A DNA stretch of 64,000 bases, from NCBI GenBank assembly GCA_905160935.1, contig CAJHZI010000417.1:1-64000 (forward strand). Direction: 5' to 3'. Position 1 is the stretch's first letter, and every line of letters starts with the position of its first letter. This DNA comes from Enchytraeus crypticus (taxonomy: Eukaryota > Annelida > Clitellata > Enchytraeida > Enchytraeidae). The notes below the pieces were generated by a model. The model saw only the letters and a program-made list of their open reading frames with translations, was not told the DNA's origin and made no database searches. Of this stretch, positions 34,513 through 47,359 are shown one piece after another. The position numbers were made by a program, and so were the translations under genes.

Positions 34513-37500
34513 GTAATCAGTCAGTCATAAATTGATCTATCTATCGTTCGTTCAATCAATAAATCAGTCAATCTAATGAATCAATCAGTTTAATCAATAA
34601 AACAAACATCAATCAATCTGTAGTGATATGTGCTGTTGGGGATGGCCCTGACTTCATCCCCGGATGAGGAAACGGACGATAAACCTTTATTATTATTACT
34701 ATTATCAACATAAGTAAATAAATCAATTAATCAGTCAATCAATCAGCCAAAAAATCAATTAATCAAGCAATTAATTAATCAGCCACTCAGGCAATTATTC
34801 CACCAGTCAATCAAGCAATCGATCAATAAATTATAAGTTATTTAATGCAATAGTTATTCAATAAATATTATAATCGATCAACTAATTGATTTATTTATCA
34901 AATCAATGATATAACAATCAACTGGTGACAGTTGCCATTTCTTGTCATGTGTTCAGACAATTAACACCTTTTATCTCCATGTTGCATGTTCGACATCCAC
35001 TAAGTAGATTACTGGATAGGCCTACATTTATTTAGCAATGATTGTAAATAATTTTTATCTTTGTTGCAGAATAATTATTTTCACATTTTCAAGTAATAAT
35101 TGGCAAAATGTTATTTAATATTGAATTGTTAAACTACATAGATAGGCCTCTATTTACCTTTTGGAAGATTTTCTGATATTTACGCCCCCTCCCCTCTCCT
35201 CTAAATTAATAGCTTCTCGCAAGTTCATCATCCCTAAGTACATGTATGTGAATATTATATGAAAGCACAAAATTCTGCATTCAGCCATTTATTTGTGGAG
35301 AGATTAAATAACTTTTTGTATATCAGTAGTAAATCTACGTAAATGTACATATTCCTACTCACATAGCGCTTTATAGAGGAGCACACCATCTATTAAAGAG
35401 TTAATCCCTTCACAAATGGCTATGCCTTATCCACACCTTAGTGTAGCCTTTAGCTTGGAAATATAATAGCTTCTGAGTTGATTTCCCGTTGCCTTTCTCT
35501 GTTCTATAATGGATTAACTGCCATTTAATCCTGAGGAAAAAATTCATGGTGAGGTATATCCTCTCTGTCTTCATCAGCTCCTACCTTAGTCGCCTCTTAC
35601 TTTTACACGGCAGCTTGTTGGAGGTTGCCCTAATCTGCAGTGGTCACAACCACACCCGGGCTTACAGCTTTTCCATCTCAATGAGTTTGAAATTCGTTGC
35701 AGTAAAGTGTTGGCTGCAGAACTTAGTGCTCGGTTACCGCTATGAGTTAATTATTTTTACTAACAAATTTACTCACAACGCATTGCAGCATTACATTACT
35801 ACTTGATTGTAGATAACTGTTTTGAATCTCCTGCAGCAAAAAAGGAGTTATGCATAATTGTCTACATGTGCAGTCATGGTGTTTATTCAATATTCAAAAT
35901 TCTAAGGCAAACGCTCTACCAATTTACTAAACTTCATACATATTATTCATGTACATGTATTTGTTCGTTTTGCAATAGTGAAATAAGTGCAATAAAGTAA
36001 AACACTTAAGATAGAGACTGTCCGCCGTTATTCACTTAAAGGTGAATAAATCAGTTTATAAAATTGAAGCTGTAATCAAAGAGTTTTCTCGTTATATTGT
36101 CACATGTCAAACGAATTTCGTAGAATGTGATGTACTCCTCTATCGGTAAAACATTGCAGTTCAATATTTTGTTGAATGCATAACCTTGGCAACTAATAAA
36201 CTCTCTCATACAGATCTCTAATTTGCTAACCAGATCTTACATATCATATGATCTGCATGTGGCCATATTACTAAGTAGTCCACAAATAATGCGCGGAGTG
36301 CGTACTCATCGGTCAGCTTTTAACCATGTAAACAACAATAAAGCCATTAAAACTGTTACGTCGGATCACCGCTCTACGGAACCTGTCAGAGACGGGTGAA
36401 AATTCGAGCTTATAAGTTATAACCTATCGCTCACCAGGACAGCTAAAACTATACCATCCGTTGATACTGCATGCAATTAAGCTGATATAGGCAAATTAAA
36501 CAGGGCAAATAATTTTAATTTACTTCACTCTCTGAAATATTATAACACTTTATACTCAATGAAAATACTATTAACTTTATACTCAATGCTGAAATTTAAA
36601 ATATTGGCCTAATGGAGATATTTGCAGCACATTAGAATTAATAATATAATTGATAAACTATATTTAAGGTAGGCATAACTGAGTTATAACAACTTAAAAG
36701 TTATGCCTATAAAGAGGAATGAAGAAAGGCAAATATACATTAATATCGAATATAAATGTAGTTGCCATTTTAGTCAGGCATTCATCCATCAAGTTTATGC
36801 CTTTACTAAAGCTTAAGATAAATTCAAGCTTGAAATTATTGGTTATTAGGTGGTTTCACCTTGCAATCTTCAGTTACTGATTAGTCGTCTCTTATATCAA
36901 TTGCATTTTTACTATTTGTATATACAAAGTTCCCCGTATTGTGCCCGGTTGTGGTGACCACTGCAACACAGGGTTAACCGGCACACTGCCGCGTGCACGT
37001 AAGAGGTGACTAAGACATAAATGAGGAAGACCAAGTTGACTTAACTTACCATGTAATTTTTCCCATGACTAAATGGCTCACAGGACTGCACCAAGATTTG
37101 AATATCAATGTTCATACTAAAGAACAATACACTTAATAGCACATGCGTCGAAAATCTCATTGAAATACTACATAATCGTATTCAGTCAAAATCAGATGCA
37201 ATACTGAGCAACAGGTTGGCTTTCGAAAGGGATGTGATACTATTAATTGATTATTTAAGGGACTCTTGAAGATTGATTTTAAATTGTGTACATGAATCAG
37301 AAATCACTAGTCAAAATTGAGCAAAAGAAGGATGATATAGGAGAAGGATATTGTATTTCACCAATACTGTTGAAACATTTTGACTAGGCAATAATGGTAG
37401 AGGCTATAGAAGATATTGAAGAAGGAATAACTATTTTAGGTAATTTGCTGAAATATGTGAGGTTTACAGATGATCAAGATGTGCTTACCACTAGTAAAGT

Positions 37501-40038
37501 AAGATTTAAAAAGGTTACGAAAGGTCTGAATGTCACAGAATTTAGATATGGCATGATGTTTAATATAAAGAAGGCAAGGGTTATGAGAGTGTATAGGAAT
37601 CACAGGGATTTCAATATTACTTTGAGTAATACGCTATTGTAACAGGTAGAAGATCAACAATTTGGGCCACACTATCACGGGTGATAGAAAGTGTTAAACG
37701 GAAATGAAATAAAATGAGAATTGCACAGGAAAATGAAGGTTTCGGCAAGACAAAAGACCTACTAACAAAAGGCATTACGAAAATAGACAAATAAAGTTTG
37801 TGAAAACATTGGTCTGGTCGACACTTCTATATGGATATGTAAAGTTGGCATTAAAGAAAGAATTAGAGAAAGAAGATATGGAGGAAACTAGAGGCAATAG
37901 AAATGTAATTATGGAGAAAGATGAAAAATACAGATAATATATGTGACAAGGATTAGAAGAAAAAGCTGGATAGAACATAAAAGAAGTGTGTAATAGAACC
38001 CTTATAATATGTTCATATTATGAGTGTGTTTAGAACTTTTCTTTACTACATTTTATACATGTAGTAAAGAAAAGGAAAGGCTGACGATAAAATTGGTTGG
38101 AAGAGTTTTGCGCCATGGACCTGCCCTTAGACAGTGCAATAGAAGAAGAAGAAGAAGTCTACCGCATCCCGTATAATATTAAATTGTAACAAGATTAACG
38201 ACCATATAATTATATTTCATGATTATGGTTAATACGTTTGCATAACCGCAGCTACCTGGGTGGGAGGAGCCTATATAAACGGATCGGCTGAGGCAGTGTT
38301 CTCCCCAAAAAAGGGCTTACTGTGGTTGCATGCTACATTCGGCTATGCTCTCAGTCTGGTTATAGGTTTGTTTTATATACATTGAATACTAAATACCATA
38401 GAAAAGTTTAACTTTAATTTTCTGTTCGGTGGTAAGCCAGTGACGGGAATTTCAAAGATGCACCAACGGAATGCATATGTGGAACAACTTGCCAACTAGC
38501 TACCGGAACAACCCCATTGTACAATTAATTAATTGAATCTTAGATATAATTACCAATCCATATCTCTATAATGTTCTGCCTAGTGGTTCAACGTACATAT
38601 TTCTAATCACTGTTTGATGTCGCGCTCTTCAAGAGCACTTTTTCAACCGTTCAGTTGATCATATTATGATATGTATGCCTAGTCAAATTTTTAAATACTA
38701 AGAGAATATTTTTGAATGAAATGAAAGAGTTGGTTATTATATTAACATTGAGATAGTATGTTTATTTCATTCAAGATCCTGCATATACAATAATGAACAA
38801 AACATACAAAGTAAATGCAGACAATAACCATACATAGGTGGGAAAAGATTTTACTTGTTGCAAATAGCAGTGTAAGTCTAGTAAAACCAATGCCATACAT
38901 CGGTCTCTTGTGATAGCAGTGCCCTATCTAGCTAGTCACCGTAAAAGTATGATGGAAAGAGGAACGAAAATAATATACCATATCTCAAATAAAGTAATAT
39001 TTATAAAAGAGTTGAAACTTTTACAAATATAAAGCAGTTTTTATAAAGTCAGGCATACTATTTCAGATTTGGATACTAGAAATACAATTGAATTAAAGAC
39101 TGCATGATTAGAATAAAGATACAAGTAGCTATATTGTGACAATCTAGTCAATTAATCATGATTTGCAGTTTTTCCAACAAAATGTTCCTCATAGTAATGA
39201 TAGATATATGACTAGTTTTATGATAGCGGGTACATTCGGTTTGCAATAACTGTTGATTGAAATAAAGTAAGAAAATGCGTGATCTACATGTATAATAGAA
39301 CCTTGCATGTTGAATGGGTATTCAGACTTCGACCCCTGTGCATTATTCATGCAGTGGGTGGCACCACAGACAATTGAGTAAAATTCAATTCACTCAAAAA
39401 TGTAATCAAAATGTTGAAGAGTTTTACTAGATTACCAATTTACATATTTACGTATTTACCAATATCAATAATAAAGTCACCGCATACAATACCCTGCACT
39501 TACATATTGACGTAAAGTTTGATAAAATATCAATAAATTAGGAGACTGACTTACTAGGATATTTATAAAATAGGTATACCTAAAATGTAACATTACTAAA
39601 AAATGCATCTATCATCATGAATTCTTCTAATGAGTTAAGCATAGTAAAATCAATTGAAGATAATATAATATCATAATTATGATACGGATTTTTTAATTAG
39701 ACAGGCGAAATCCCAAGCATTCATAAAAGTACATGTATGAGTACTGAAATAGACCTATATTGAGAAAATATAATTATGCAATATATAATAATATTATGTA
39801 TATATATATATATTTATATTTATATAAATATAAATATATAATATACGTATATTAAAATAAACAAATGTATCTTGTTTAATATTTAAACGAATGGAAAAGT
39901 CTTCAAATAGAGGATTGGCTTGTGGTGCGGTGCAGGGCAGAGCGGATTTGAGACAGTCTATTCGTACCCCGACCCTAGTTAAACTGAGATTCAAGGGAAG
40001 ATGATGTTGATGTTGAGGAAATACATAATATACATGTG

Positions 40039-40089
<51 letters not shown>

Positions 40090-43000
40090 TTGATGTAGAG
40101 TGCCAATGAGAATGTATTCAGTTTTTGAAGGATTCGCAGGACGATTAGCGCAAAATCAGGAGAGAACTGGATCGAGGGTAGATGTAAAATTGGTCAGAAC
40201 ATGAAAAGAATCAGAACTAGAGAATGAGCTGTAAACATTAACATATATTAAAAGGTTATGTAATACTGAAATGTGAAAAGGAGTTTCTGCCTTTTACAAT
40301 CCTGTAGTCAGCATTTAACATTTGAAGTACACACAGGGAAAAAATGGCTCTATGTACCAGTTACACCTTCCTCTGCTACTTCTTATTACTTACTATTTCT
40401 CCTACCTAAACTTTCACTTTTATTCTTTATTGCATTCTTGTTGCTTATTTGTCTTTTACATCTTAATCACGTAAGTGGATTCTTTCACAGGTGGTCATAT
40501 TATTTTGTATTTAACGATTTCTTTATTTCTTATACTCTTTCTTCAGATCTGCGATATTAGTAGCATAATGCTTAACATATTTTGATTGATATTTCTTTTA
40601 ACTTAATTAGCCTATTAATTCATCGATAAATGTTTAGCGCTATTTGTAGATTATTGCTTAATAGATATAGATTTATTTAATTATGGCAAATAATTGATTG
40701 GTTTATCATAAATAAAATCAGGTGGGATATTCCTGGCCGGTAGAATGAGGGAGAGGAACTACACGACGCTGTTGGACCCGTTCCAGCAGAACTACGGAAA
40801 GAGAATGGGAGGTCTGCTCTACCTACCAGCCTTGCTGGGTGATATATTCTGGACTGCCGCTGTCCTCTCTGCTCTCGGTACATCAATCAATCAATCAATC
40901 AATCAATCAGTCAATCAATCAATCAATTAATCAATCAATCGATCAATCAATCCACCAATCTATCAATCAATCAAGCAATCAATCAATCAGTAAATCAATC
41001 TCAATTCCTCACTGTCCTACATCAAATCATCATACATTCCCCTATTTGAGACTTTTCCATTCGTTTTAATTTTTGTAGCAATTTCTAGACCCTAGGCGCT
41101 CACCAACCGAATGGTGTGGATTTTAGTGCGTTAGTCGCCTTCTACGACACGTGCAGTCATCGGCTTGGTCAATTCTTCAAATAACGCGGACACAACACGG
41201 TGAAATAATAATAATAATAAGCATCGTAATAATTCCGGTTTCCTATTTCAAGTATGATGCCAGGGACGTCATTATACAACATATCTGCTAAAATCAGCGT
41301 CATTTCATCATTTAAGAGTTAGATAGATAGATAAATATTTTATTTTCACGTAAATCACAATGACTCTGCACACTGCATAGAACGACGTAAAAATTAGACA
41401 TACAGGCCCGAAGGTTCTGACGATTTGATATTAACAGTTATCACTGTTAACATCATATTAATGACACTATTAGCCGATTTACAGCGATGAAATGGTTATA
41501 GTTTAATTAATGCATCCTTTAAACATTGCGGTGAGGTTGACTCTGCAGAAAATTGCGGAACTTACTCCTTGATGGCTTTGATGAATGCTTTAAGGCTACA
41601 CCCTGGCTGTGATAATCAACCTTGATTCCACGGTGGCAATCGTCATGTCGACGTTCCTAGTGATAGCCTACACGCTGTTCGGTGGACTGTATTCTGTCGC
41701 CTATACTGATGTCGTCCAACTCTTCTGCATTTTTATTGGATTGGTTAGTTTCGATCAATCAATAAATTTGGAATCTTTGAAACAAAAAACTGATAAATAT
41801 GTTTTAGATATTAGGGGTAGTTTGTTCAAAGAGGAGAAATTTTGATCTATTCGATTATTAAACAATTGGTTTTAGAATATATTACCTGAATATTGCTGTG
41901 ACTACCCTGTCTTAAAAATGCGCCCATTGTCAAGGAAAACTGTGATACTCAAGTCGTGTTGTTATTAATTGTTTCAGTTTTTGTTGTTCTGGCTATATAC
42001 TATCCGTTTCTACTATGGTCTCTCTTAACTCTTTAATTCTGATACAGTTTTTTAATATAATTAACAACAACACTCTGATCGTTTTTTTGTTAGTTTTTCT
42101 TGTTGCTATTGTTTTGAATTTCGCTGTTGTCATAGATGCTTTTCTGAGAGACTACACTTAGTGTAGACTGTCACTGATATCACTTTATAGAGATGAAACA
42201 GACGCTAACAACTCGTAACTAGATAACTCCTCGTCTATGTTAGGATGTATCCATCCATTGCTGGGAGAATTCTGCGCGAATCGGCTTTATCTTTAGAGAG
42301 TTAGTAAGATGTGGAAAATGGCTAACGCTTGGTGTTAATTTTTATTACTATAAAATCTACATTGGTCATTTGATTACTGACAAATCTCTTACTCTCTCTC
42401 TCTCTCTCTCTATCTCTCTCAATCTCTCTCCAGTTTTCAATAAAATGGCAGATCCAATAAACACAATCACATTAATAATCTGCCCGTAAGGCTCTATTAA
42501 AAAAATTGAAAATTAAAACCAAAAGTACCACAATTAAGTTTAAAGTCAGTTTTCTGCTTCATGGCATGCTATTAACGGGGAGAGCAGCGAATTGGAACCC
42601 TGAATCTACTGATCCGCTGTCGAACAACTTGACGCCAAGCCATCAACTCAGTCCATGAGCAGGATTAACAGTTAATCTTTCCAAAATCTATGTTTAATCC
42701 GTACCTAATGGTTGCTTACCTGACATTTATACAGGTTGTAAATTTCTTTTATTATTTTAATCTCCATTAGTCGTTCCTTCTGTTTACTTACAGTGGTTGG
42801 TATTTCCATTCGCCGTCACCCACCCAGCTCTGGAAGGAAGATCCATCACATCACTACCCACATCGGCCTATGGAAAGATATCCACAAATGACATTGGCTC
42901 TTGGATTGATAAAGCAATGATAACGATCTTTGGTGGTATTCCGTGGCAGGTGCATATTTTAAATTTATATATGCAAAAATGTGCATTATTTCGTTAACAG

Positions 43001-46000
43001 TTTATGACAAAAATTATATAATTGTTCACATCAATAAAATTAAAGATAAATTTAAAGTTAAAGTCGAGCTTAATTTCTAAAATTAACATTATTTTTCTTT
43101 TAAAAATTAACGAGAACACAATTAGTGAAAAGAACTAAAACCTATTGCCAAGTGATGATTGGGGTCGTGCACCGATTATTCTACGACTGATAGATCTTGG
43201 TAGAGCTGGGATCAAAGATTTCTGAAAGTAGATAAACCGAAAATCGTATTTATTATGCAAAATTCGATTTAAGAAGAACTAAAGATAAATCTTCTTGTTT
43301 AAAGGGAGAAAGACACAAGAACACTCGTACTATATAACCCTACGATTACAATGTATATTAACTGTACAACTTTTTCAGCCTGACTTCCAACAAGCACATA
43401 TTAACTGTTCTACTATTTCAGGCTTACTTCCAGCGAGTTCACGCCGCCAGGACTCCATTAAGAGCTCAGATGTTGTCCATCGTGGCCGCCTTTGGAAGTC
43501 TCATCCTTGTCACTCCAGCCATAATCATCGGATTCGTCGGTAAAACAGCTAGTAAGTCCAGAATTATATCTTGTCAATTGAACCAGTAAAAATATCTTTC
43601 CGTTTATAAGATCGGGAATAAGTAATTTAAGCCCAATAATATAAACAAGATATACTCACCGATATCGATTGATAGAATTTAACTTTATCCGCGAAATAAA
43701 TGAAAACGTGCTTTTGTATTTTATGAAGCTTTTCTATTTTTAATTTTAGCTTGAGTCTGTACCGTCATATTTCCAAGAATTCTAAATATTTATGGGGAGT
43801 TCGCGCTATGCTATTGGCTGGAGCCACCTGGGCCGTATGAATATAATCGGCCGAGCTATAACCTTGTTTAATTCAAGCGCGAAGATAACCGCACGAATCT
43901 CAGAAGATATCTTCCCCGTTATAGTAGCTGATATCAGATGAGATACCGGGCGAAAATTCCTTTATAAAATGTAAAGTAACATTTTATGATGATATCGTGA
44001 GAGTGGCAGATATCTTTCCTTTATAATATGGGCATTAGTCTTTTCATAATCATCCGCATACACTTTTTCATCCTGGTCAAGAAACGGCTTGACCACTGAT
44101 TTGTGGTTTAACATTGAATAAAAGTATTTATATTGTTTACCAAAATTTCCAGACTAAACAATATCTAATTTTCTTTGCAGACCTCTTGAGTCAGGGTCTG
44201 ATCCAGTGTGATCGTTAAGTCACGACAGGACAGGCTTGTTTAGCTGTTTCAGTCTTTTCAATACGCTTGGCTCGCAAAAAGATAAAGACCATAGTTCTTG
44301 TTACACTAGAAATTTACCAGAACTGCTACCATCTTTCGTTATTCCCTTCTTTGTACACACTTTGGTAAGAGGAAAATGGGAAGAATGTCAAGATCTTTTT
44401 TCAATTTCCAATCATACATGATTACAACATCCAGCTTGTTTTTCAAACAATTCACCGACACTGCCTTAACAACCTCCTCACTCAGAGAGTTTCATCAATA
44501 AATTACACTAAATTTAATTAATTTATTGGTGGATTGATTGGACTGGACTATAACTGATATGAATCTATTAAATTAATTAAGTAATTAATTGGATTAGACC
44601 ACGACTGCTTTGAAGCTATTTAGTTAATAGTATGATTAATTATAAGGACGCCCATTACGTCATCCTTGGATGAGAGAATGGACGTTAAAACCAGCACTAT
44701 TATTATTACTGATGTTAGACTGGACAAATCACGGATTTAATATATTTAATTCATTGATTGACTGACTAGACTGGACTCTGACAGACTTTGAGTCCGTACA
44801 CAACAGGACTATGGACCCAGAGTCGGATGCCAAGATGATTCTGCCCCTAGTCATGCAGCACCTCTGCCCCTCAGTGGTAACCCTGATAGGCCTGGGCGCC
44901 GTGGCCGCTGCCGTTATGTCCTCCGCAGATTCTTCCATACTCTCCGCCAGCTGTATGTTCTCCAAGAACATCTACAAGGCCATCATCCGACCTCAGGTAG
45001 GCGCAGGGTTCTAAAAACGAATTCTATTTGCTGCAACTCTGTTATGGCCGTATTTACTACTGAGAAAGTTCGCAGTTTAAGCCTCTACAGTGGCGTAAAC
45101 AACGGATTAGTCACAATTTGGTATTCTATAATGTAGTAAATCACGGTTTAAAGTATAGCGTAGGGCCTAGCTGCGCCTCGGTATTTCGGAAGTTCACATT
45201 GCGAAGTAACTTAAACTAACACGTTTTGTTTACGAACTAAGCTGATTGGCCGATCGATCTTATTGAGAGCGCTGTCATTGGCAGAGTGCTATAATTTTAG
45301 CGGGTGACCTTAAAGACCATAATGACCAATAATTCACTAAGCGGCTTTGAATGATGCGCCATTGCGACAGTCTACAGCCTGCTGATGCAACTGTATCACG
45401 GCAGCCTAATGCGGGGCGCTATAAAAGTCTGTTGTCCTGAGTTACCTCAGAGACTAGACTTTTATAGACATTAATCAGGCTTCACTTGTCATTGAACTCC
45501 ATTTATATTTCTTGCATCTGATTCAAGGCCTGATATAGGAGGCCAAGGGGCCCCAGGCCCTCACAGTAACTGAACCACGCAATATAGGCTAACTTTTGTT
45601 TGCGAGATATTAAGTTTCTTGCGAAATAAAATTTCTCTATGTTTGATCATCCGGGGCCCCTTTGCTCCGGGGCCCCACGCCGGGGGACGCGGGGGTGCTA
45701 GCTACTGCACTGAATATTGTACATGTAGGCCTATAGACCTTTCATAATATGTAGTGGCACATTTTCACAGACTATAAACAAAGCCAGGTGGGCAGTGGTG
45801 GGGGAGCGGGCAGGGGTTTTGACGGCAAGCAATGTTTAATACATATGTTTATATCTATTAGGTATTTCTTCATTTATTAAGAGAATGACATTTATTATAA
45901 ATTCTAAAGGAAATTATATTGCAATTGATTACCAAATTATTATAAAATAATGTCGTAATTAACACTTAATATTTCTAGATAGTCTATATAGTGAAGATAC

Positions 46001-47283
46001 CTTATATTTCAGAGATATCTTACATTTTAAATGTCTGCCGTAAAACAGTCAACTGTTGACTGCACAGTGGCGCCCTCCGACGAATAAGAAAATATACGAT
46101 GTGATTTTTTCAAAGTAAACACGTTTTATGAAAGGTCTATAGTCTACATGTAGATATTGATAGGGCATAGTCTTTTGTGAAGGGATTAAACTGTCGATTG
46201 ATGGAGTGCCACTTTTGGATAGGTACAGCAGCAATCTGTCAATAGAAATCCGTAACTTGGATCAGCCACTTTGCAGGACACCAAAGAAATATAGTGAGAT
46301 AGTGAGAGTGAGAAAGAGAGAGACATAAAGAGAGAGTAAGAGTGTAAGAGAGCAATCAGCCTCTCAGTACGTGATTTTGGTCTCAATTTAATTTTACTAT
46401 CCATGCTATCTTTACTAGATAAATCTAGCTTGTTAGATGTCATGTTTTCTGTACTAATTACATGTAAATCTAGTTTGATAGATATCATGTTATCTTTGCC
46501 AGGTAAATCTAGCTTGTTAGATATCATAATATCTTAACCAGGTAAACCTAGTTTGTTAGATATAATGTTATCTGTACTAGGTAACTTTATCTTGTTATAT
46601 ATTACGCTGCCATTGCTTAACAACTAATTCTTGTTAGGCAAAATTTAATGTTGACTACTATGTAAATCTTTCAGTAGTTTCAACAATACAAGGACTTTAT
46701 TACATTAATCTTACAGGCCAGTGAAATGGAAGTGATTTGGGTGCTGAGAGCTGGAATACTGGTAGCAGGAATTTCAGCCATGGGCTTAGGAATAGTCATA
46801 AAATCTGTCTACCTACTGCTTCTCCTCTGCAGTGATCTCGTCTATGTCATCCTCTTTCCTCAGCTCATTTGTGTCCTCTTCATTCCCTCCACCAACACCT
46901 ACGGTTCCTTCACAGCCTACACGGTCAGCGTCTTCCTTAGAATCCTGGGAGGGGAGTCTTCGGTTGGGCTTCCACCTATCCTTCCATTTCCTTTCTACGA
47001 CTATGAAACAAAGACTCAGGTCTTTCCGTTCATAACGTTCTGCATGCTGATGGGATTCGTATTGAACATCTCTATTTCGCGCTTAGCGAAGTATCTGTTT
47101 GAGAGAGAACTTTTGCCCAAGAGATTTGATATCTGCCGATGCTTCAGCGATGAGAAACCAAGCCCTGATGAAAATCGTCGTGATATTAGAAACGGTAAAA
47201 GCGATAAAAATCTTCATTCAGAGTCTGAAATGAACATGAAAAAAGATGTTTTCGTGTTGAATGGTAACTCTGAGAGATTTTGA
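34347..47283 (+). CDS. SLC5A7: High-affinity choline transporter (SLC5A7/CHT1-like), 8 exons, intact
   Basis: A Na+-coupled choline transporter of the SLC5 family. It takes choline back into cholinergic nerve endings, the limiting step for acetylcholine synthesis. Joined exons (34347-34512, 38252-38365, 40722-40877, 41595-41743, 42794-42949, 43422-43551, 44770-44996, 46717-47283) give 1665 bases or 554 residues, close to the roughly 580 of vertebrate CHT1. All phases agree and all introns are GT-AG. Diagnostic stretches in order are GGRDIG-like [99 protein letters not shown] and KYLFE. The Asp of SWID, the Asp of SSAD and the Glu of KYLFE, positions considered important in vertebrate CHT1, are conserved. 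The C-terminal tail is short and acidic. Confidence 0.93.
34515..34835. repeat. AATC-type repeats after exon 1, with a SINE tail inside
   Basis: CAATCAATAAATCAGTCAATC-like repeats at 34515-34620 and 34715-34835. Between them lies GATGAGGAAACGGACGATAA with a TTATTATTA tail, a SINE 3' end. Confidence 0.8.
34836..37180. other. Intron 1, first part, no gene seen
   Basis: AT-rich. About 35380-35560 resembles a dispersed repeat with AAGAGTTAATCCCTTCACAAATGG, related to words at 46170, 48880 and 56970. Nothing protein-like. Confidence 0.5.
37180..38165 (+). mobile_element. Decayed LINE fragment with 3' tail
   Basis: Reads [14 protein letters not shown] and [15 protein letters not shown] (palm region of an RTE/Jockey-like reverse transcriptase, FADD changed to FTDD). 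It then drops through frameshifts to the tail GCGCCATGGACCTGCCCTTA, with (GAA)n in place of (GA)n. Same family as 48000-48660. Confidence 0.75.
38252..38365 (+). CDS. SLC5A7: Choline transporter exon 2
   Basis: [19 protein letters not shown], then the second helix [13 protein letters not shown]. Acceptor CCGCAG, donor TAG/GTTTGT, phase 1 in and out, 114 bases. Confidence 0.9.
38366..40721. other. Intron 2, no gene seen
   Basis: Contains TA microsatellites (39798-39850, 40039-40086) and the tail motif CGACCCTAGTTAAACTGAGA at 39967. The open frame at 40273-40560 lacks any recognisable motif and is T-rich by composition. Confidence 0.55.
40039..40086. repeat. (TA)n microsatellite
   Basis: About 24 perfect TA units. 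Confidence 0.95.
40722..40877 (+). CDS. SLC5A7: Choline transporter exon 3
   Basis: [20 protein letters not shown] then [20 protein letters not shown], nearly the vertebrate sequence. Acceptor AATCAG, donor CTCG/GTACAT, phase 1 to 1, 156 bases. Confidence 0.93.
40880..41000. repeat. (AATC)n array directly after the exon 3 donor
   Basis: About 25 near-perfect units, beginning four bases after the GT of the donor. Confidence 0.95.
41075..41215. repeat. Dispersed repeat fragment
   Basis: GCGCTCACCAACCGAATGGT to ACGCGGACACAACACGG. The ending matches CCGGACACAACACGGGAACC at 57281. Source element not identified. Confidence 0.4.
41595..41743 (+). CDS. SLC5A7: Choline transporter exon 4
   Basis: [20 protein letters not shown] then [20 protein letters not shown], one of the most conserved parts of the family. 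Acceptor TTTAAG (weak pyrimidine tract), donor TTG/GTTAGT, leaving in phase 0. Confidence 0.9.
41744..42793. other. Intron 4
   Basis: Begins with GTTAGTTTCGATCAATCAAT. Contains a TC microsatellite (42391-42432) next to a LINE-tail remnant, and a SINE (42535-42655). Elsewhere AT-rich with no gene. Confidence 0.6.
42535..42655 (-). mobile_element. tRNA-derived SINE
   Basis: TTAAAGTCAGTTTTCTGCTT, GGAACCCTGAATCTACTGAT and the A-box side CGCCAAGCCATCAACTCAG follow the same order as the SINE at 57014-57124. Both boxes are decayed. Confidence 0.65.
42794..42949 (+). CDS. SLC5A7: Choline transporter exon 5
   Basis: [15 protein letters not shown] to [17 protein letters not shown], phase 0 to 0, 156 bases. 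First exon also present in the palindrome copies. Confidence 0.93.
43422..43551 (+). CDS. SLC5A7: Choline transporter exon 6
   Basis: [20 protein letters not shown] followed by a helix ending GFVGKTA. Acceptor TTTCAG, donor GCTA/GTAAGT, leaving in phase 1. Confidence 0.93.
43630..44037. mobile_element. MITE-like element, copy 1
   Basis: About 400 bases, homologous throughout to 47360-47912 (minus the SINE nested there). Shared words include CCGATATC, TTTTATGAAGCTTTTCTATT, GTCATATTT, GATATCTTCCCCGT and GATATCG. Ends are roughly complementary (CCCAATAATATAAA at the left, TATAATATGGGC at the right). Confidence 0.7.
44500..44765. repeat. GATT repeats with decayed copies of the exon 7 start
   Basis: GATTGGACTGGACTATAACT and GGATTAGACCACGACTGCTT resemble the beginning of exon 7 (AGACTGGACTCTGACAGACT), as in the palindrome copies. 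A SINE tail (44655-44715) lies between them. Confidence 0.6.
44770..44996 (+). CDS. SLC5A7: Choline transporter exon 7
   Basis: [28 protein letters not shown] and [20 protein letters not shown]. Acceptor is CTAG right after GATTGACTGA repeats, with almost no pyrimidine tract. Donor CAG/GTAGGC, phase 0. Confidence 0.93.
45419..45467. repeat. Compound hairpin
   Basis: CTATAAAAGTCT (45419-45430) pairs perfectly with AGACTTTTATAG (45456-45467). Inside it CTGAG (45437-45441) pairs with CTCAG (45446-45450). Confidence 0.7.
45539..45700. repeat. GC-rich patch with GGGGCCCC inverted repeats
   Basis: AAGGGGCCCCAGGCC at the left and CCGGGGCCCC twice at the right, in an otherwise AT-rich intron. Possibly the ends of a small DNA transposon; no transposase. 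Confidence 0.45.
46390..46600. repeat. ~40-base minisatellite in intron 7 of the intact gene
   Basis: About five units of TTGTTAGATATCATGTTATC plus TTTACCAGGTAAATCTAGC. Same unit and position as in the palindrome copies. Confidence 0.8.
46717..47283 (+). CDS. SLC5A7: Choline transporter exon 8 and stop
   Basis: Begins [18 protein letters not shown], holds the last membrane segments including [10 protein letters not shown], and ends with a hydrophilic tail after [13 protein letters not shown]. 188 residues. Confidence 0.93.
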   Translation, partial: ASEMEVIWVLRAGILVAGISAMGLGIVIKSVYLLLLLCSDLVYVILFPQLICVLFIPSTNTYGSFTAYTVSVFLRILGGESSVGLPPILPFPFYDYETKTQVFPFITFCMLMGFVLNISISRLAKYLFERELLPKRFDICRCFSDEKPSPDENRRDIRNGKSDKNLHSESEMNMKKDVFVLNGNSERF

Positions 47284-47359
47284 AATGGAAGAGCATAGAT
47301 GTATAGATTGATTTCTCGAGCCGTTAGCTGATAGCGAGTCATTGAATGATATTTATGGC

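Larger units (their letters stand above)
44997..46716. other. Intron 7, no gene seen
   Basis: Contains a perfect 12-base-arm hairpin (45419-45467), a GC-rich patch (45539-45700), LINE-tail-like DNA (46230-46330) and the ~40-base minisatellite (46390-46600). Confidence 0.6.

Noticed and set aside
35546..36000. Two adjacent open frames in intron 1
   Set aside because: They are short, overlap a dispersed repeat and show no family motif.
40273..40560. Possible small membrane protein in intron 2
   Set aside because: Hydrophobic composition follows from T-rich DNA. There is no recognisable motif, homologous copy or splice context.
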